DNA of 64,000 bases from Gentiana macrophylla (taxonomy: Eukaryota > Streptophyta > Magnoliopsida > Gentianales > Gentianaceae). Shown here in pieces: positions 33,768 through 47,185 of the stretch. The translations under genes and the position numbers were made by a program. Numbering within the stretch: the first letter of the stretch is position 1; every line of letters begins with the position of its first letter. Location of the stretch: positions 32,523,977 to 32,587,976 of the forward strand of contig CM047809.1 of assembly GCA_026214975.1 (NCBI GenBank), in the 5' to 3' direction. The notes below the pieces were generated by a model that made no database searches, was not told the origin of the DNA, and saw only the letters and a program-made list of their open reading frames with translations.

Positions 33768-36231
33768 ATGGCCGCCTCAAAGAAATCTCAAGAAGAAAGA
33801 TTGATCACATATTTAGATGTCTATACATTTGAAATTTATGAAGCTATGTGCAACAACACTCTGCTTGCAAGTTATATCTCATGAGAAGATCCGAAACAAC
33901 CAGGATTAAGAAGCATTCGGAAGTCACTTTCAACGACAAGCGTGATGTGGAAGGAATTTTGCGCAGCCGGGAGAACATGCGTTTGGTAAGAGACTCCCTC
34001 TTTACTAAGGTTCGTGGAGATCGAATCATTATCAATGAACGAGTCATGAAGTCACTATTCGGTTTCACAACTCCACCTGTGACATCAATAGACTTGGCTT
34101 GTCTACCATTGAAAAGGGATGCCTTTCTTAGGCTGATTTCCTTATCTATGGAACCAGCATACGTTGGTATTCATGTTGATAAACTCAAGCCAGAATTTGG
34201 ACTCCTCGGCATGTGGCTCAGCAGACATGTTATTGGAAAATCCAAAGGAATCAATTTATTATCCGATGACATTTCTTATCTGATGAACATAATCTGGGAT
34301 GAACTAGAATTCAATTGGGCCGGTTATGTCATCAATCAGATAAATAAACAACATTTAGCTGAATTAGAAAGTGTGCAGAAAGCTCAAGCTGAAGGACAAA
34401 TAACTATTGGCAGATTCCGACTGAAGAAATCACTCAGTAGAGTCATTCAATACTATTTGGAGAAACTCAAGGCAGGGAAGAAAGCAAAACAAAATACAGC
34501 CGCGGCTACTGATACATAGTAAATTGCAGCAGATGAAAGCTCAAGAAGAACAACTTCCCAACCTGAAGCAAATAAGAAAACTGTGTCTCATCACGAAGCT
34601 GAACATAAAGGAGTCAAGTGGAAAGCTGATTCACAAAAGGAAAAATCAGTTGTCAAATGTTTGTACCCAGATATTTCAAGTCAGCAAGCACCAAATGAGG
34701 GGGAACTACAACAACTGACAGCTGAAACTACACGGAAAGATATTCTTGCTAATGATTCTGCTTCTCAGTTACAACAATATCAGCACCATTCAAATCAGCA
34801 ACCAGCACCAGTTTTTGAAGCTGATAGAATCGTCAAGCTGATGAAGATGAAGCGCAAACCAGAAGACTCTCGTGATGCTATCTTACAAACTGAAGAAAAG
34901 TTACTCTTGGAGAAACTGGAAATGAGGGACCTAGATACTCTATTTCCTATATCAGAGTTTCTAGAAAATTGCTTCAGTAGATTCACTGAAATAGCCCGAC
35001 GAAGAGAATCAACCACATCATCTATTCCCAAGGAAAACAAGGTTGATGATGAAGATAATAATTCAAGGAAAGAAGCTAATATGAGTACAGATTTGCAAAC
35101 AGATACTCAACCTCAACTCCAAGCTATGCAAACTGTAACTCAGGAAGAAGAATTGCCAGTTGGAAAACACACAACTGACAATCAGCAAGCATCTGATAAA
35201 CTTGATAATCCGCAACTTATGGTAATTGAAGATATCACTCAGTCTAAAGTCCAAACAGAAGACACTTATGATCCTTCTGATATTTTGACAAATGAGGAAT
35301 TGAGCAAAGTTCATGAGAACTTGAAGATTGTGCTCAGCCAAAAGGACGCATACAATGGCCTTCTGTCAAACATCTCTGGATATCTAGATCATAGACAGAG
35401 AACAGATATCTCAGTTCACGTAAGATTAGAGTTGATTCACAAGTCAAGTTCAAGTTTTGCTTCAGAAGTTTTGACACTCAAGGAAAAACTTGAAATATCA
35501 ACTGCAGTAGATAGGGAAACACATGCTCAAGCTCACTGGCATTTAAATCAGCACATCTACGGGTTAGAGAATCAGCTTAAAGAAGTACTTGCCTCTCAAG
35601 AACGTATCTCAGCCGATCAAAAGGCAACTCATGCTTTGGTAGATCAATTGTATGATGCCAAAAAGGGGAAGCTGAAGAAGAAAAGCCGAGGCTAGTCAAA
35701 GAAAAGAAGAAACTTGAAGACGAATTGGAGAAAATTAAATCAGCAACAGATCCAAGGTCTTTAAAGAAAGAATTAACTGATGAGCAGCTCATTGAAAAAT
35801 ACAGTCAACCTGAAGAAAGGAGAGCTACTCTAACACATGATCTGTGGATAAAGTTTGTCAAAGATCACAATCATATCAAAGCCAAGTACAAGGACAAGAC
35901 TATTGAAGAATCCTTGAACTACTTCTTATCTGATGTATATCACAATCAAAAGATGGCACAATACAAGAAGATCAAGAGGATTGAAGACAAACTGAAGATA
36001 AAAGACAAAGTTGAACAAATGAAAGCTGATGTAGCAGAGTTTGAAAATTACTACAAGCATGAATCAACTTTACCAAAGTTAATTTTGTGGAGAAAATGGA
36101 AAGAAGGAAGTCAAGTGGACTATAATAAGACCTTTACTAAGGAAGACTCTAAGCTAGAGTATGATTTTCGTATTCACGACAAAGAGATGAAGTTTATCTC
36201 AGTTACACAAAAAGCACAGAAAAGAGCTTAG
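33768..36231 (+). pseudogene. Copia-3 extra ORF between pol and 3' LTR
   Basis: The likely start is ATG 33768 (MAASKKSQEERLITYLDVYT), with a frame change near 33880. Long open frames follow (33848-34519, 34583-35695, 35725-36231), together about 800 residues interrupted by two further breaks. The N-terminal third is a compact domain (RENMRLVRDSL, RVMKSLFGF, MWLSRHV, LEFNWAGYVI). The middle is Gln-, Glu- and Lys-rich coiled-coil. The C-terminal part has WIKFVKDHNHIKAKYKDKT and then a basic tail. Copia-2 has a diverged counterpart. The function is unknown. Its position matches the env-like extra ORFs of SIRE/Maximus elements, but I see no signal peptide or membrane segment. Confidence 0.8.
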
Positions 36232-36373
36232 CCTCTGATTAAATTTATTTGAACAAAGTCTAACTATTCCAGTTTTTGCATATTCTAATGAAATCCAGTT
36301 TTACCTTGTTTTACCTTGTTTTACATTGTTTTGATCTTTAAGATTTTCTTTTAGGTAGAGTTTTGGCATCATC

Positions 36374-36387
36374 AAAAAGGGGGAAAT
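36374..36387 (+). other. Copia-3 polypurine tract
   Basis: A purine-rich AAAAAGGGGGAAA run immediately before the LTR at 36388, the primer for plus-strand synthesis. Confidence 0.8.
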
Positions 36388-38128
36388 TGTTGGAAATAAA
36401 ATTTGTCCTTTGATGATAATTCATCATATTTATTCTAAGTATTATCTTAACCCCATTGACGAAGTGCTGAAGCTAGCTGTTATAGTGAAAGGCAAAAAGA
36501 TGTCTAGAACTGAATGTATAGATCTTACTAGAGTCTGATATTTGTATAGGTTACATCAGACAATCACTGTAATAGTTATAGTGTCGTGAAACTGAAAACT
36601 GGAAGTCATTTAGAAAACTGGAAATCGTCAAGATAAACTAACTGACAAACTGACTCAGACTACACCCATATGGAACTGAAGAAGATAAGTTCGCTGAGGG
36701 ACACAAACTTGGTTGGCTTATCTAGAAGATTGAAGAACTAAGGTTCAAACTCAGTTGATGAAGAACTGAGGGTCACAGACTCAGTTATAGAAGATTGAAG
36801 AACCGAGGGTTCAAACTTAGTTTGTGGTGATCTGAATCGACTTTATGGCTCTTGTATGAAGACCCAAGAGTCATAAGGACAATGAACTCTTAGATGATAT
36901 TTGCTTATGGTGTACTCTGGTTAAGTCAATTATAATCGGATGAAAAATTAGATCTTGATATTTGAAGAAGAGTAAAATCTCGATTAATGCTCCAAGTTAG
37001 TCAAAGAACCGACAAGCGATGAACTCGATATAAAGCGATCGAAACTCAGTTTTATAAGTTAGTCATCCATCAAACTGATAGTACAGTCGAACGTTGTAAT
37101 GGAAACAATGTTATTGGATGAAATATTGTGGATCGAGCGGTCATAAAATATAGCCGTTACAAGATATCCGTTGATACAATTCAGATTCAAAGTAAATGAA
37201 GGCTAGATCCTACACTATAAATAGAGGACTTTGCACCAAGAATAAAAACACAGAATTAAGAAAATCACAAGCATTGTGTGCACTACTTTCATTTATTTGA
37301 GTTACTATCATTATCTGTCCTAACAAGATCATATCAAGAAATCTTCCAAGTGTTCAAGCTACACGAGATTTGTCAAGAATCATACACTTAGAAGAACCAC
37401 ATACAAGAATCAATTTATTGATTCTCAACCCAACTTTGATTTTTAATCAAAGGTTTAGACTGTGAAGCAAACCGGGAAGGTTTTGCCAAGGACAGTTGTC
37501 ACAGTAGTCGGGTAGACTGTGTTTGTGGTGGTAGCTGGTGAAGGGCCTACGTAACCCTTCAAGGACCAGTGTTCAAGCAATTGAAGAGTAGCAATTCTAC
37601 CTGTTCTACAACTGTTTAGTTAGTGAAGCTAGGATTAGCCAAGGACTATTGTTTAGGACTTTTTGTAACAGCTCACCTCAAGAAGTTCTAGTGGAATTTT
37701 CCTCCTACACCACAGGGGAAGAGAGGACTGACATGATTACACCACCTGGAACCTCTATAACTCTTGTTTCATTTACCTTACGCATTTACATCTCACAGTT
37801 ATTTATTATACAATTTATATTGTTTACACAGCATACTGAGAACTGATTGTTACACATCTCACAGCTCACAAACTGACATTCACCAGAATTCAGTTTAGCA
37901 CACTCAGCTTTCGTATAGAATAACAAGATCAAGAAAAAGGCTAGACTTATATCCGCTGCCGGTTGACTCTGTTTTGCTTAAGTCAGTTTGACTTAAACTC
38001 ATCTCAGTCATCTTAACTCCACACAAGTTATAACTGAACCTTAATTTGTTTAAAATCCATTTTTAGGGACACGTTTATTCAGCCCCCTCCCCCTCTAAAC
38101 TTGTGTTAGCCTTTACAAGGGACCAACA
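36388..38128 (+). repeat. Copia-3 second LTR
   Basis: Same start and end as the first LTR, and followed directly by another primer site (TTGGTATCAGAGC, 38130-38142). Many differences from the first copy are CTG or CAG against CG-containing strings. Confidence 0.9.
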
Positions 38129-38257
38129 ATTGGTATCAGAGCAGTGTTTCTATAACAAACCATTGTTAAAAGCTCATTTGCTCTAAATCTCCTCTAGTTG
38201 TTCTCATTAGAAAGCTCTGTTTCTAGTTTTCATATAATCTATTTTCACTCACTCACA

Positions 38258-39840
38258 ATGGATAACAATCAGTATGCAAGACAGATGCTTATGTGCAACA
38301 TGGATAGGTTTGACGAATACAAACGTCGTATGCAGGCTTTTCTAGCTGCTACTCATGACGAGATGATGGACGTGCTCACAGATGGACCAATTCAGATCAC
38401 TTACATGCAAACTGATGGTGAAAGACAAGTTCGAGTTCCAAAGCCCAAAGTTGAATGGACTAGTGATGATCGCAAGCTAAACAATCTCAACAATGTTGCT
38501 ATGGACTTTATCCTCAGAACTCTTGACAGCAACATGTACTTGAAGGTGAAAGAATGCACAACTGCTAAGGAAATGTGGGACAAACTTCAGTTAGTTTGTG
38601 AAGGAAGTGACTCAATCAAGGAGAACAAAATCTCAGTTGCAAAGCAGAAGTTTGATAGTGTCAAGATGAAATCTAGAGAAACCATTGACCAAATGGAGAC
38701 AAGATTCAGTGCTATCATGGATGAACTAGATCTACTCAACATTGAATACACAAAGAAAGTAATCAATACAAGAATTTTGAAGGCCTTACCTATGTGTTGG
38801 AAAATGAAGGTCCCTGCTATGGAAGAATCTAGAAGACTTGATATAGAAGACTCCTTCAAAATATCCTCAGATTTAAAAGCTTATGAATTCAGTGATGATT
38901 TTACAAGCACAGCTGCAATAATCAAAGCTCTGGAAGAACCAAAGACCACAGCACTTGCAGCAGCATCGAATGACTCTCAAGAAACATTCGCAAACAATCT
39001 TCAACAGTTGGATGAAATGGAGGAACAAATGGCCCTCATGATGAGTCGAATCAGAAGGATGAAGAATGGTCATCCTGTAACTCAGAAGTTTATCAAGAAG
39101 ACTCCTGAAAAGAGAAAATATGATGAATATCTTTGTTTCAACTGCAAGAAACCTGGACATTATAAAAGCTGAATACCCATTGTGAATGCAAGGAAGACTC
39201 AGCAAAGAAGAACCGACAGAAGAGCGTTATTAGCTGGAGATGAGTCGACTACACTGGTGGTACAAAAGATTATCTGATGACACGGCTTTAATGGCACACA
39301 TGGAAGATCCCATTGAGGTATGTGAATCAAATTCCAAATACAGCTCAGCTCAGATTTCCATGCAAAATGCATGTTCTTCAATAGCCGATTCAATCCAAAG
39401 AACTCGAATTAGAAGAAACTCTTGACCAATTGATGAATCGACTTGTCACCATACAAGTGGTTATGAATCGATCAAAGCGAGAAAGAAGCTCTAATTCTAG
39501 AAGTCAAAAGATTGAATGATGAACTGAACACGTTAAGACTAAGCGAAGCGATAAAGGAAAGAATCGATGTGTCCATCTCTGCGTCGGAAGCGACAACTAA
39601 ATCTTTTGCTCAATCTAGTTTAGCAACTAGATTCAAATCGTGCAAGCCATATGGAGATAGAACTGGCTTAGGATTTGATACACAACAAACTTCGAAGGGA
39701 GGAACAAGTAACGTAACTGAACCTAATACCAAAACTGGTGTTAAGTTTGTAGCTAAACAATATCCTCAAACTAAAAAGCATGCTGAACCAGTGAAACAAG
39801 TTCAACGTGAATCAGATCAGTCTCAACGTGTCCGCCGATG
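38258..39840 (+). pseudogene. Second Copia-3 gag copy (partial internal region)
   Basis: It starts at ATG 38258 with MDNNQYARQM and is open for about 305 residues, through the intact CFNCKKPGHYK zinc knuckle to a stop near 39170. The linker region follows in shifting frames until the sequence leaves Copia-3 homology near 39830-39842. It is better preserved than the first gag copy. Confidence 0.9.
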
Positions 39841-39841
39841 A

Positions 39842-42800
39842 TGTGTTCACCTGAGTTTGCCAATGTGTTAGAAGTTTTGTCAAAGAATGCAACAAATTAG
39901 TGTTGGCAAAGGTCATTGGAAGGAGAATCGGCATTACAAGAGCTTGGAAAATGCCATGAACATAAGGCTAGACACAATCTCTTCTGATAATGTTTGTGAG
40001 TTTTGGGTAAATATGGAGATCTATCCAAGAACGGAGGAGTTTATGACAACCGTCTATGATCAAAGGATTACGGTTTCCTCACAAAACCTAAGGTAAATTT
40101 TCGGTTTTGATGAAGTACCTGGAGCAAATACAAACCCAGAAGACATGTATCTTGATAGGTTGGGTTTTGTAGAAGAAATCAAGACTGATCCAGATGAAGC
40201 AGCCTCGGTCAGTCTCTAGGTGAGGTACATCACACCTTAATATGGATAGCTGAGCAAGTATATTGCCAAGAACATACTCGGTTTATCAGGAAGTTATGAT
40301 TCTCTATCAGGACCAAAGATTGATCTGATGATAATCATTGAAAAACAAATGAAGTTTGATTGGGCTGGTTTCTTCATTCACTATATGAAGAAATTGATGT
40401 CTGAAGAAAGAAAAGCTGAAGAAAAGAAAGAAGTGAAGAAGATTGGTAGTGGATTCTTCAGTAACAAGAAACCACTTGCTTTGATCGTTCAAAGCATATT
40501 GAATCATCTCCTGATTGAAGATGTTGATCCACAACCTATAAATCCAGCAAAATACAAGGCTGAAGTGAATTCTCCTATCAGTGGACTTGATGATGCGGTG
40601 GAAATAAATGTGGATGAGCAGTTGGCTGTTGAGAGAAGAACAAAGAGAAGGGTAGATGAACAAGCTTCTGAATCTAGAAGATCAGCAGATCAACCTGTTG
40701 TTGTGGGAAAACAAAGAAAATTTTCCAAGTCTAGAAGACCACCAGACTCTACCAAGCCTACTGAGACAAGTAATTCAGCAGATTCCCATGTACCTGCCGT
40801 GACTGAGAAATCAACAGTCTCTAAAGAATTCACTACACAATTGAAGGCAGTGAGTCAACAAGATTCAAGAAAAGGAAGGCTGTAAGCAAGTAAGAACTTG
40901 AAAAAGCACTGTTTGAAGGCTCTGAAAGACCAAAGAAAAGAGCTAAGCAAGTTATTGAAAAGAGGGTCAAACATGGAAAAGGGAAGGTTTTAAGAACCTT
41001 GGAAGAGCAAAGAGAAGAAGAAGAAGAGGAAACTGAGTAAGAGCCTACTGAAGTGCATGTTGATGTTATACAAGAGCCTACTGAGAAGGCTACTGAAGTT
41101 AAAGAAACCCCTGCTGAGGGTGCTGGAACATAGGGGGAAGTAAAAGTTGAACAAACCCCTACTGAGGATGATACAACACTGGGGGAAGTTAGTGTTGAAC
41201 AGATGGAAGTAGTTGACACAAATGTTCCTCAGTCAGCTGAACAAACAATTGACACCTTTCACACTGCTGAAATAACTTTGTCTCATTTGATGGAAACTTT
41301 TGGAAGACAAACTGAATTTCCACAACCTTCTGCCAGGAAGCTTACAATGCCATATGTTAGAAGACCAAGGAAAGAGAAAGTAGATCAGGCTTCAAGAAAA
41401 TACAGGATTACTTTCAGTTGAAGTTTGGTTTCTACGGAAAATGGAAACCTACAGCAGAACCCATGACAAGCTTTGAAGAATCGGTTTTTGATGCTTTTGA
41501 AGTTGAGAATCTATTGGGGTTGATTGACACCTCAGAACTTCAAGCAAGGATTCTTGAATTGATTGCTGATGGAAGAAAAAAGGGAAAGATCTTATTCAAG
41601 GATCCCAAGTACAAGCCATTTGGTGATTCTGATGATTCACCATCATTTGACTTTGATGATGATCATCATATGCACCCAGGAGAAACAAGTGGTATTTAAG
41701 GAAATAACAGCAGACCCTGAACAAGACAAGTCTGCTGAGAAAGAAAAAGAGCAACCTGTTGAGGACCAAAACAGTCTACTGAGGGTCAGCAGGCTGCTGA
41801 TGCTAATGAAGGAATAGACTCTGTCTTTGTTCACAGAAAGACAATTTTGGAAGATAGGGATGAGTTGTTGAATGTCTTTGCTGTTGGATTAGAAGCTGAA
41901 CTTGAAAATACAACAATTACGAGTGTAGTCTTGCTTTGGATGATTCGATGAAGTAGAAAGGAATGAACAAATAGATGTTTGATCAAGTAGAATTTGTTCA
42001 ATTCCAATACATAATTAACACAGATGGAACTTTGGCTAATGTCGCTGTTAATTCGGAAGTGGTTGTTGAACAAGGAAAAGTATTAGAAGAAAACATATCA
42101 GTATTTCCTACCATTGCTGAAGGCCAAATTGGTCAATTGGGTGTAGTTACACCTGCTGGACAACCTATTCCATAAGTTTTAATTCCTGATACACCAATTG
42201 AGCCAAATTTGGTAACACATTTAATCTTACAAGAAGGACAATAGAAGTCAACTGGATCTGATACTCTTACACTTACTCAGATCCATGTTGAACAAGAAGA
42301 TGAGGTTCAACGGGTTGGGTTACAAATAGCTACTTTGAAAAAGGTCGAAGCGAAGGTGCAAAGAGATCGAGGATCGCGACTCATTGAACAAAGGTTGGAA
42401 CTAAGAGAGGAGGATGCCCCTGCTGCTGATGAAGAACTTGTTGATTATGATTCCGAAGAAGAAATCTTTGATGATATTGGAGAAGATCAACAAGTTGTTG
42501 ATGATGATAATGACTTAGATTATGACATATTACAACACATATAATGAGATAGAAATCTTGCCATTGTTATCAGTCAAACAAGACCTGAAAATGAAGATTC
42601 GGTTGTTGAAAATGCTGACATAAGGGGTGATACACCATATATACCTGCATTTATAGCTGCTGAACTTAGAGCTTCCAGAGAGAACATCACTCAGCTGAGG
42701 GGTTAGCAGAGAGCCAGTGAACAGATATTTGAAGACTTGGTCAATCTGGTGGAAAATAGAGGAAGGACTGCTGAATCTACTGCATCCAATCTTACAAATC

Positions 42801-43540
42801 TACAGTTCAGAGTCAAAGACATGTATGATGATCTCACAAAGATGTCCAACATAGCAAAAGTCATAGATAAATATGATAAGGACTATGTTGATGCTCTTAA
42901 CAAGAAGATTGATCAGCTGAGTCAGAATACTCAACCTCAGTTGACCACATCTGATCCTAAGTTTTTGAAGATACTGAATATGCTAGAACAGACCCAACAA
43001 GCTAGGATTACTTCAGTTGACACTAGAACATAAATTATGGAGGGACGGCTAAATAATCTAGTATTTACTCAAGAAGGAGTTGTGGCCCTGATGCACCGTT
43101 TTATTGATGATGTCAATAAGGGGGAAGAGGCACAGACAACAGAAGAAAAAGAGGCTACAAGGGTTTACCACAGAAAGAGCTATAAAGCATAAATCAATGC
43201 CCTAAGGACTCATGAACCTGGAAGAGTTGAACTAAATGATGATTTGTTAAAGGAGTTCACCAAAATACACAATGAGAGAAAGGCACCCTATAGAGATATG
43301 ACTTTTGTGGAAGGTTTAAAATCCTTTCTAGGATTAAGACTTTGGGAGATAAGGGTCAGATCTATGAGATCCACAAGAGGTACTGGAAGAGGTGGATCAA
43401 GAGGTACTAGAAGAGGACAAACTGCTGAAGGAAGGCTAAGAGGATTGTCAGCAAAAGACTCATTAAATGAATTTAAGGACCTATATATGCACGGAGCTTT
43501 TAATTGGCAAGGAGTAAGGATGACCATAACTGAAGCATAG
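39842..43540 (+). pseudogene. Copia-2 extra ORF (counterpart of the Copia-3 extra ORF), broken
   Basis: Pieces in order: the conserved core (40328-40885: FDWAGFFIHYMKK), Glu-, Lys- and Pro-rich repeats (40890-41200), 41203-41699, a strongly acidic block (42335-42544), a coiled-coil (42737-43033), then KEFTKIHNERKAPYRDMT (43244 on) and an RG-rich stretch (about 43375-43435). Both the core and the KEFTKIHNE motif align with the Copia-3 ORF, while the middle does not. There are many stops and frame changes. The function is unknown. Confidence 0.7.
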
Positions 43541-43815
43541 AATTGGTGGAAGATGATACACACCTGGATTAAATTCTAAAGAATTGAAAATCAGTGCATG
43601 GTTGATATGTAGAGACAAATCAGGGAGTACCAACAAAAGAGAGATCAAGAAAGACACTAATTCAGCAAACTACACAAGACTTTGTCTTTTGCTTAAATTA
43701 GTTCTAATAATTTTGAACAAGTTTTGAACCTCAATGATATATATAAATGAAATTTGTTCTGTTTTTATTGTTTTTATCTTTTTGCTTTACTGTAAGAAGG
43801 GTATTGGAATCATCA

Positions 43816-43831
43816 CTAAAAAGAGGGAAAT
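43816..43831 (+). other. Copia-2 polypurine tract
   Basis: AAAAAGAGGGAAA directly upstream of the 3' LTR start TGTTAGACA at 43832. Confidence 0.8.
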
Positions 43832-44560
43832 TGTTAGACATATTTTAGTTTTAATGATGAGTTCCAGACTAGCTGTTATAGGGAAAAGGCAAAAAGATGT
43901 CTAAAATGAATGTATAGGTTTACTAGAGTTTGATCTTTGTATAGGTTTGATCAAACAAGCTCTGTAAAGAGGTCAGCTGACTTTTTTAGTAGACCTGTCT
44001 AGACTAGGTGTTCGAAGAGAGTGTCAGGACTGCCAAGGCGAAGGTCGAGGTTTCAAACTCAGTATTGAAGGCTAAAGGTTCAAACTTAGTAATGAAGACT
44101 TAAAGGCCAATGATATAGGATCAGAATTTAGGTAAGTCTGTGATGGCCGAAACCGATCACATATACCTTGTAATGAAGGTCTAAGTTCCCAAAAGAGGAT
44201 ATGTGATGAATGCGACTTAGTTATGTTTAAAATGGTGTATTCTAACTTCTCAAATAAAAGTTAGATGAGAAGCAGTCAGATGAGTGTTCATTGAAGAACA
44301 CAGCTGACCAGTGTGTACCTCAGCAGACACATGAACCAGACATCAACTGAGTATACATAAATTAAATTAATCCGTTCCAAGAATTGTTCTGGAAGATTAA
44401 ATGGATAAGGATGAATATCAATCATTGGATTAATTAATCAATCAATGGTGGAGATTAAAAAGACTTTACAAAGAATTCAGAGCCAAATCAATTGAATGAA
44501 ATCATTGGTTGATTATGCATGCAGCGAGAAGGACAACGACTTAACCGACATGAAATCATC
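43832..44560 (+). repeat. Copia-2 3' LTR, left part
   Basis: It matches 18120-18810 of the 5' LTR and is cut by the Athila-like element at 44561. The last 40 bases diverge from the 5' LTR, so the exact pre-insertion sequence and target duplication are unclear. Confidence 0.85.
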
Positions 44561-46709
44561 TGGCCGACGGACCTTTTCTAGGCTATACAGATCCTAACCG
44601 GCAGTGTACCGGGTCAAATCGTAGTGCTAGTATGATGAGTCAGGTGTCGAATCCTCAGGGAACTTGGTAATTTATTTTACGTGTGGTTAAACACCAAAGA
44701 GCTATTATTAACTCGATCTAAATCGTAATTTTATCACACAGATCACTACTATTCTAGTTAACACAAAATAAATACGTAATTTAATAGTTATTCTAATATA
44801 ATATATATAGATATATAAATATATATAGATGTACATAAATTGCAAAATATATATATAGATATAAATATATAGGTACCAAGATATTAATAGATGATTTTAG
44901 AGAACTGGCCAAAACTTATATAATTGGTTTATACGATCTTTTCGATTAATTGAAATGTGTTCGATCTCTCCTTTTATTTTAGGTCCAATTGAGTAAGTGA
45001 AACGGTGCACTCTGAGGTAAACAATTCCTCTCACACGAGTGTGTGAAATTGTCATATGTCCATTGTCATCACCCAAGATCCACAATCATTACGGTAAACT
45101 AATTAATCTAAACAGGTCCCGAGTACAAATCTACCTTTAGATAAAAAGGAGTCATTCCGTTCGTCAAACGGTCAATTTTATTTTAAAGGCTCCGGTTGTC
45201 AAAGCCGGACGATTCAACTTTCCGGTTTAAGTTTCAATTAAACTGATGATTTAACATTATTACGATCTCGAGTACAAATTATAATAAAATTCATTTCTCC
45301 CAAAACAAATTTACCCCCGGTTAGGAAATCGGATTCCGTTATCACGCGTTGTTTCACACGCCAATTTTACCCTCCGGTTTTTCTATCTTTTATTTCATAT
45401 CCTCGACTATTTATAGGCGCCAATTCATAATTAGATTATGAATTCCTCGATCTATTAAATATGTCAATACTTAATACGATCAAAATAGAAAAAGATTCAA
45501 TTAACTCAATTTTAGTCATTTTAACTTAACAACATTTCTTTAACTAAAAGATCGAAATAAAACCGATTACATAGTTTTGGCCAAGATTATATTTAGCCTA
45601 AAAACATTATAACAAACTAAAAATACAAAACAAACATAAATACTTAAGAAAAGTTACCCGAATACGGCAATTGATTCGTAAATCGTATCTTCCGGACATT
45701 ACAACTTCTTTAGCAAAACCGACTTCCGAGATTTTCTCGAGCATTACAACGATACTAAAACTACATTATTATGGCGTAAGGCCTTATTTACTACTACTAC
45801 TAAAAAAAAAAGAAAAGAAGAAAGAGATATATATATATAGAGATCGTTATATATATATTTGGTACATCCTCAACGCACGCCGCAAATGAGCTCCTTATAT
45901 AGAAAAACTTCCAAGGCCGGACGGTCCGGTATTAGGCCGGATCGGTCCGGACTAATGATGATCCCCACTAACTTGATCATTCCAAAGATGTGCGTAGGAG
46001 ATATTATTTTTATATATAATTATTAAACTTCTAAAATTCATATCTCGAGTTCTGACTTCCAAAAATTGCAAACGAAATGCCAAAATTAAGATCTCGAGAA
46101 ACTCTACAACTTTCATGAAGGACTCTTCTCCAGATAACGCTTTTTTGATGACCTCGTGTTCCTCCAAGCTTTTACGGATTTTTTCTTAATCCAAGTCGAT
46201 TAGCCACTTGATCACTGTTTAAGTTCTAGACCTCCAATCTTCATAATTTAAATTGCATTGGAACACTCTCGAAAAATCTACAACTTTCGTGAAGAACACT
46301 TTTTCTGAAAATATCATTTTGATGAGCCATTCGCTTTGTCAAGACATTTCTATTATTACTTATCCAGATTGATTGGCTATCATGTCACTTAAGCTATTCA
46401 ATTGACCATTTAAACTTGTGGCACTTTCTAAATCATTCCAGAGATATGATTAAACTTCAATATGTCGATTCTCGGGTCTTGGTTTATAAATCCGCAATAA
46501 AACATCACAAATACCCACGTAAATCGACATTTATTAATCCGATTTACTAAAATCGGTACAAAATTACAACTTTTTATTATTATTATTACTAAATACTCTA
46601 AATTATAAAGACTAACACTTTATACCATAATTTCATATATTTTATATAGAATTCGTTGATAAAACATAATAATATAACGTATTTTTAATCATATAAAAAT
46701 AATACATCA
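44561..46709 (-). repeat. Athila-like 3' LTR
   Basis: A 2149-bp block. On the + strand it starts TGGCCGACGGACC and ends AATACATCA. It is nearly identical to 58731-60866. It holds a TA microsatellite near 45825-45858 and paired CCGGTCCGG palindromic motifs at 45915-45950. Confidence 0.9.
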
Positions 46710-46740
46710 AATTACTTCCCACTTAGCTTTTGATCGTCCT
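46710..46740 (-). other. Athila-like polypurine tract and conserved pre-LTR motif
   Basis: On the minus strand, GCTCGAGGACGATCAAAAGC followed by TAAGTGGGAAGTAAT directly abuts the 3' LTR. The GAGGACGA(G)CAAAAGCTAAGTG wording is a hallmark upstream of Athila 3' LTRs. Confidence 0.75.
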
Positions 46741-47145
46741 CGAGCAAAAATAAGTTGTAATAAAAGATAGTATAATTTTTCAGATTATAATATACTTTGT
46801 CAATATTATAAATATATTATCTATCTTAATTTAAAATCTTAAGAGAAACAAAAAGAGTATATAATCGAAATAACTTAAGATTAAATATTATTTAGATAAA
46901 ATTATATATGTAATACTTAAGAAGTATAAATAAAATATCGTAATTATTTTTAATCGCAACTATTATGAAATTCGAATCGGAAATTTCAAGAAAGTAATTG
47001 ACAAAAATGGCTTATAGAGTTTAGGTTCAAGATGTTGGTTAATCTAAAAAGGAAATCAAAAAAGAGAAAGAGCAAAGTCAGACGCATTCTACATCTTCAT
47101 ATTTTTGAAAAAACATATTCTCAAAGATCTTTTTTTTTTTCTTTT

Positions 47146-47185
<40 letters not shown>

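Larger units (their letters stand above)
26079..39840 (+). mobile_element. Copia-3: SIRE-like Copia element in LTR-internal-LTR-partial-internal array
   Basis: LTR 26079-27865, internal 27866-36387, LTR 36388-38128, and then a second primer site and gag (38129-39840) instead of flanking host DNA. The second internal region breaks off near 39840, where Copia-2's extra ORF follows. This is the layout left by unequal recombination between LTRs or by a tandem insertion, later trimmed by a deletion that also removed Copia-2's remaining pol. The left flank is Copia-2 reverse transcriptase. Confidence 0.85.

Noticed and set aside
45671..46167. Short frames repeated at 59833-60369
   Set aside because: They fall inside both Athila-like LTRs and are identical because the LTRs are; no domain.
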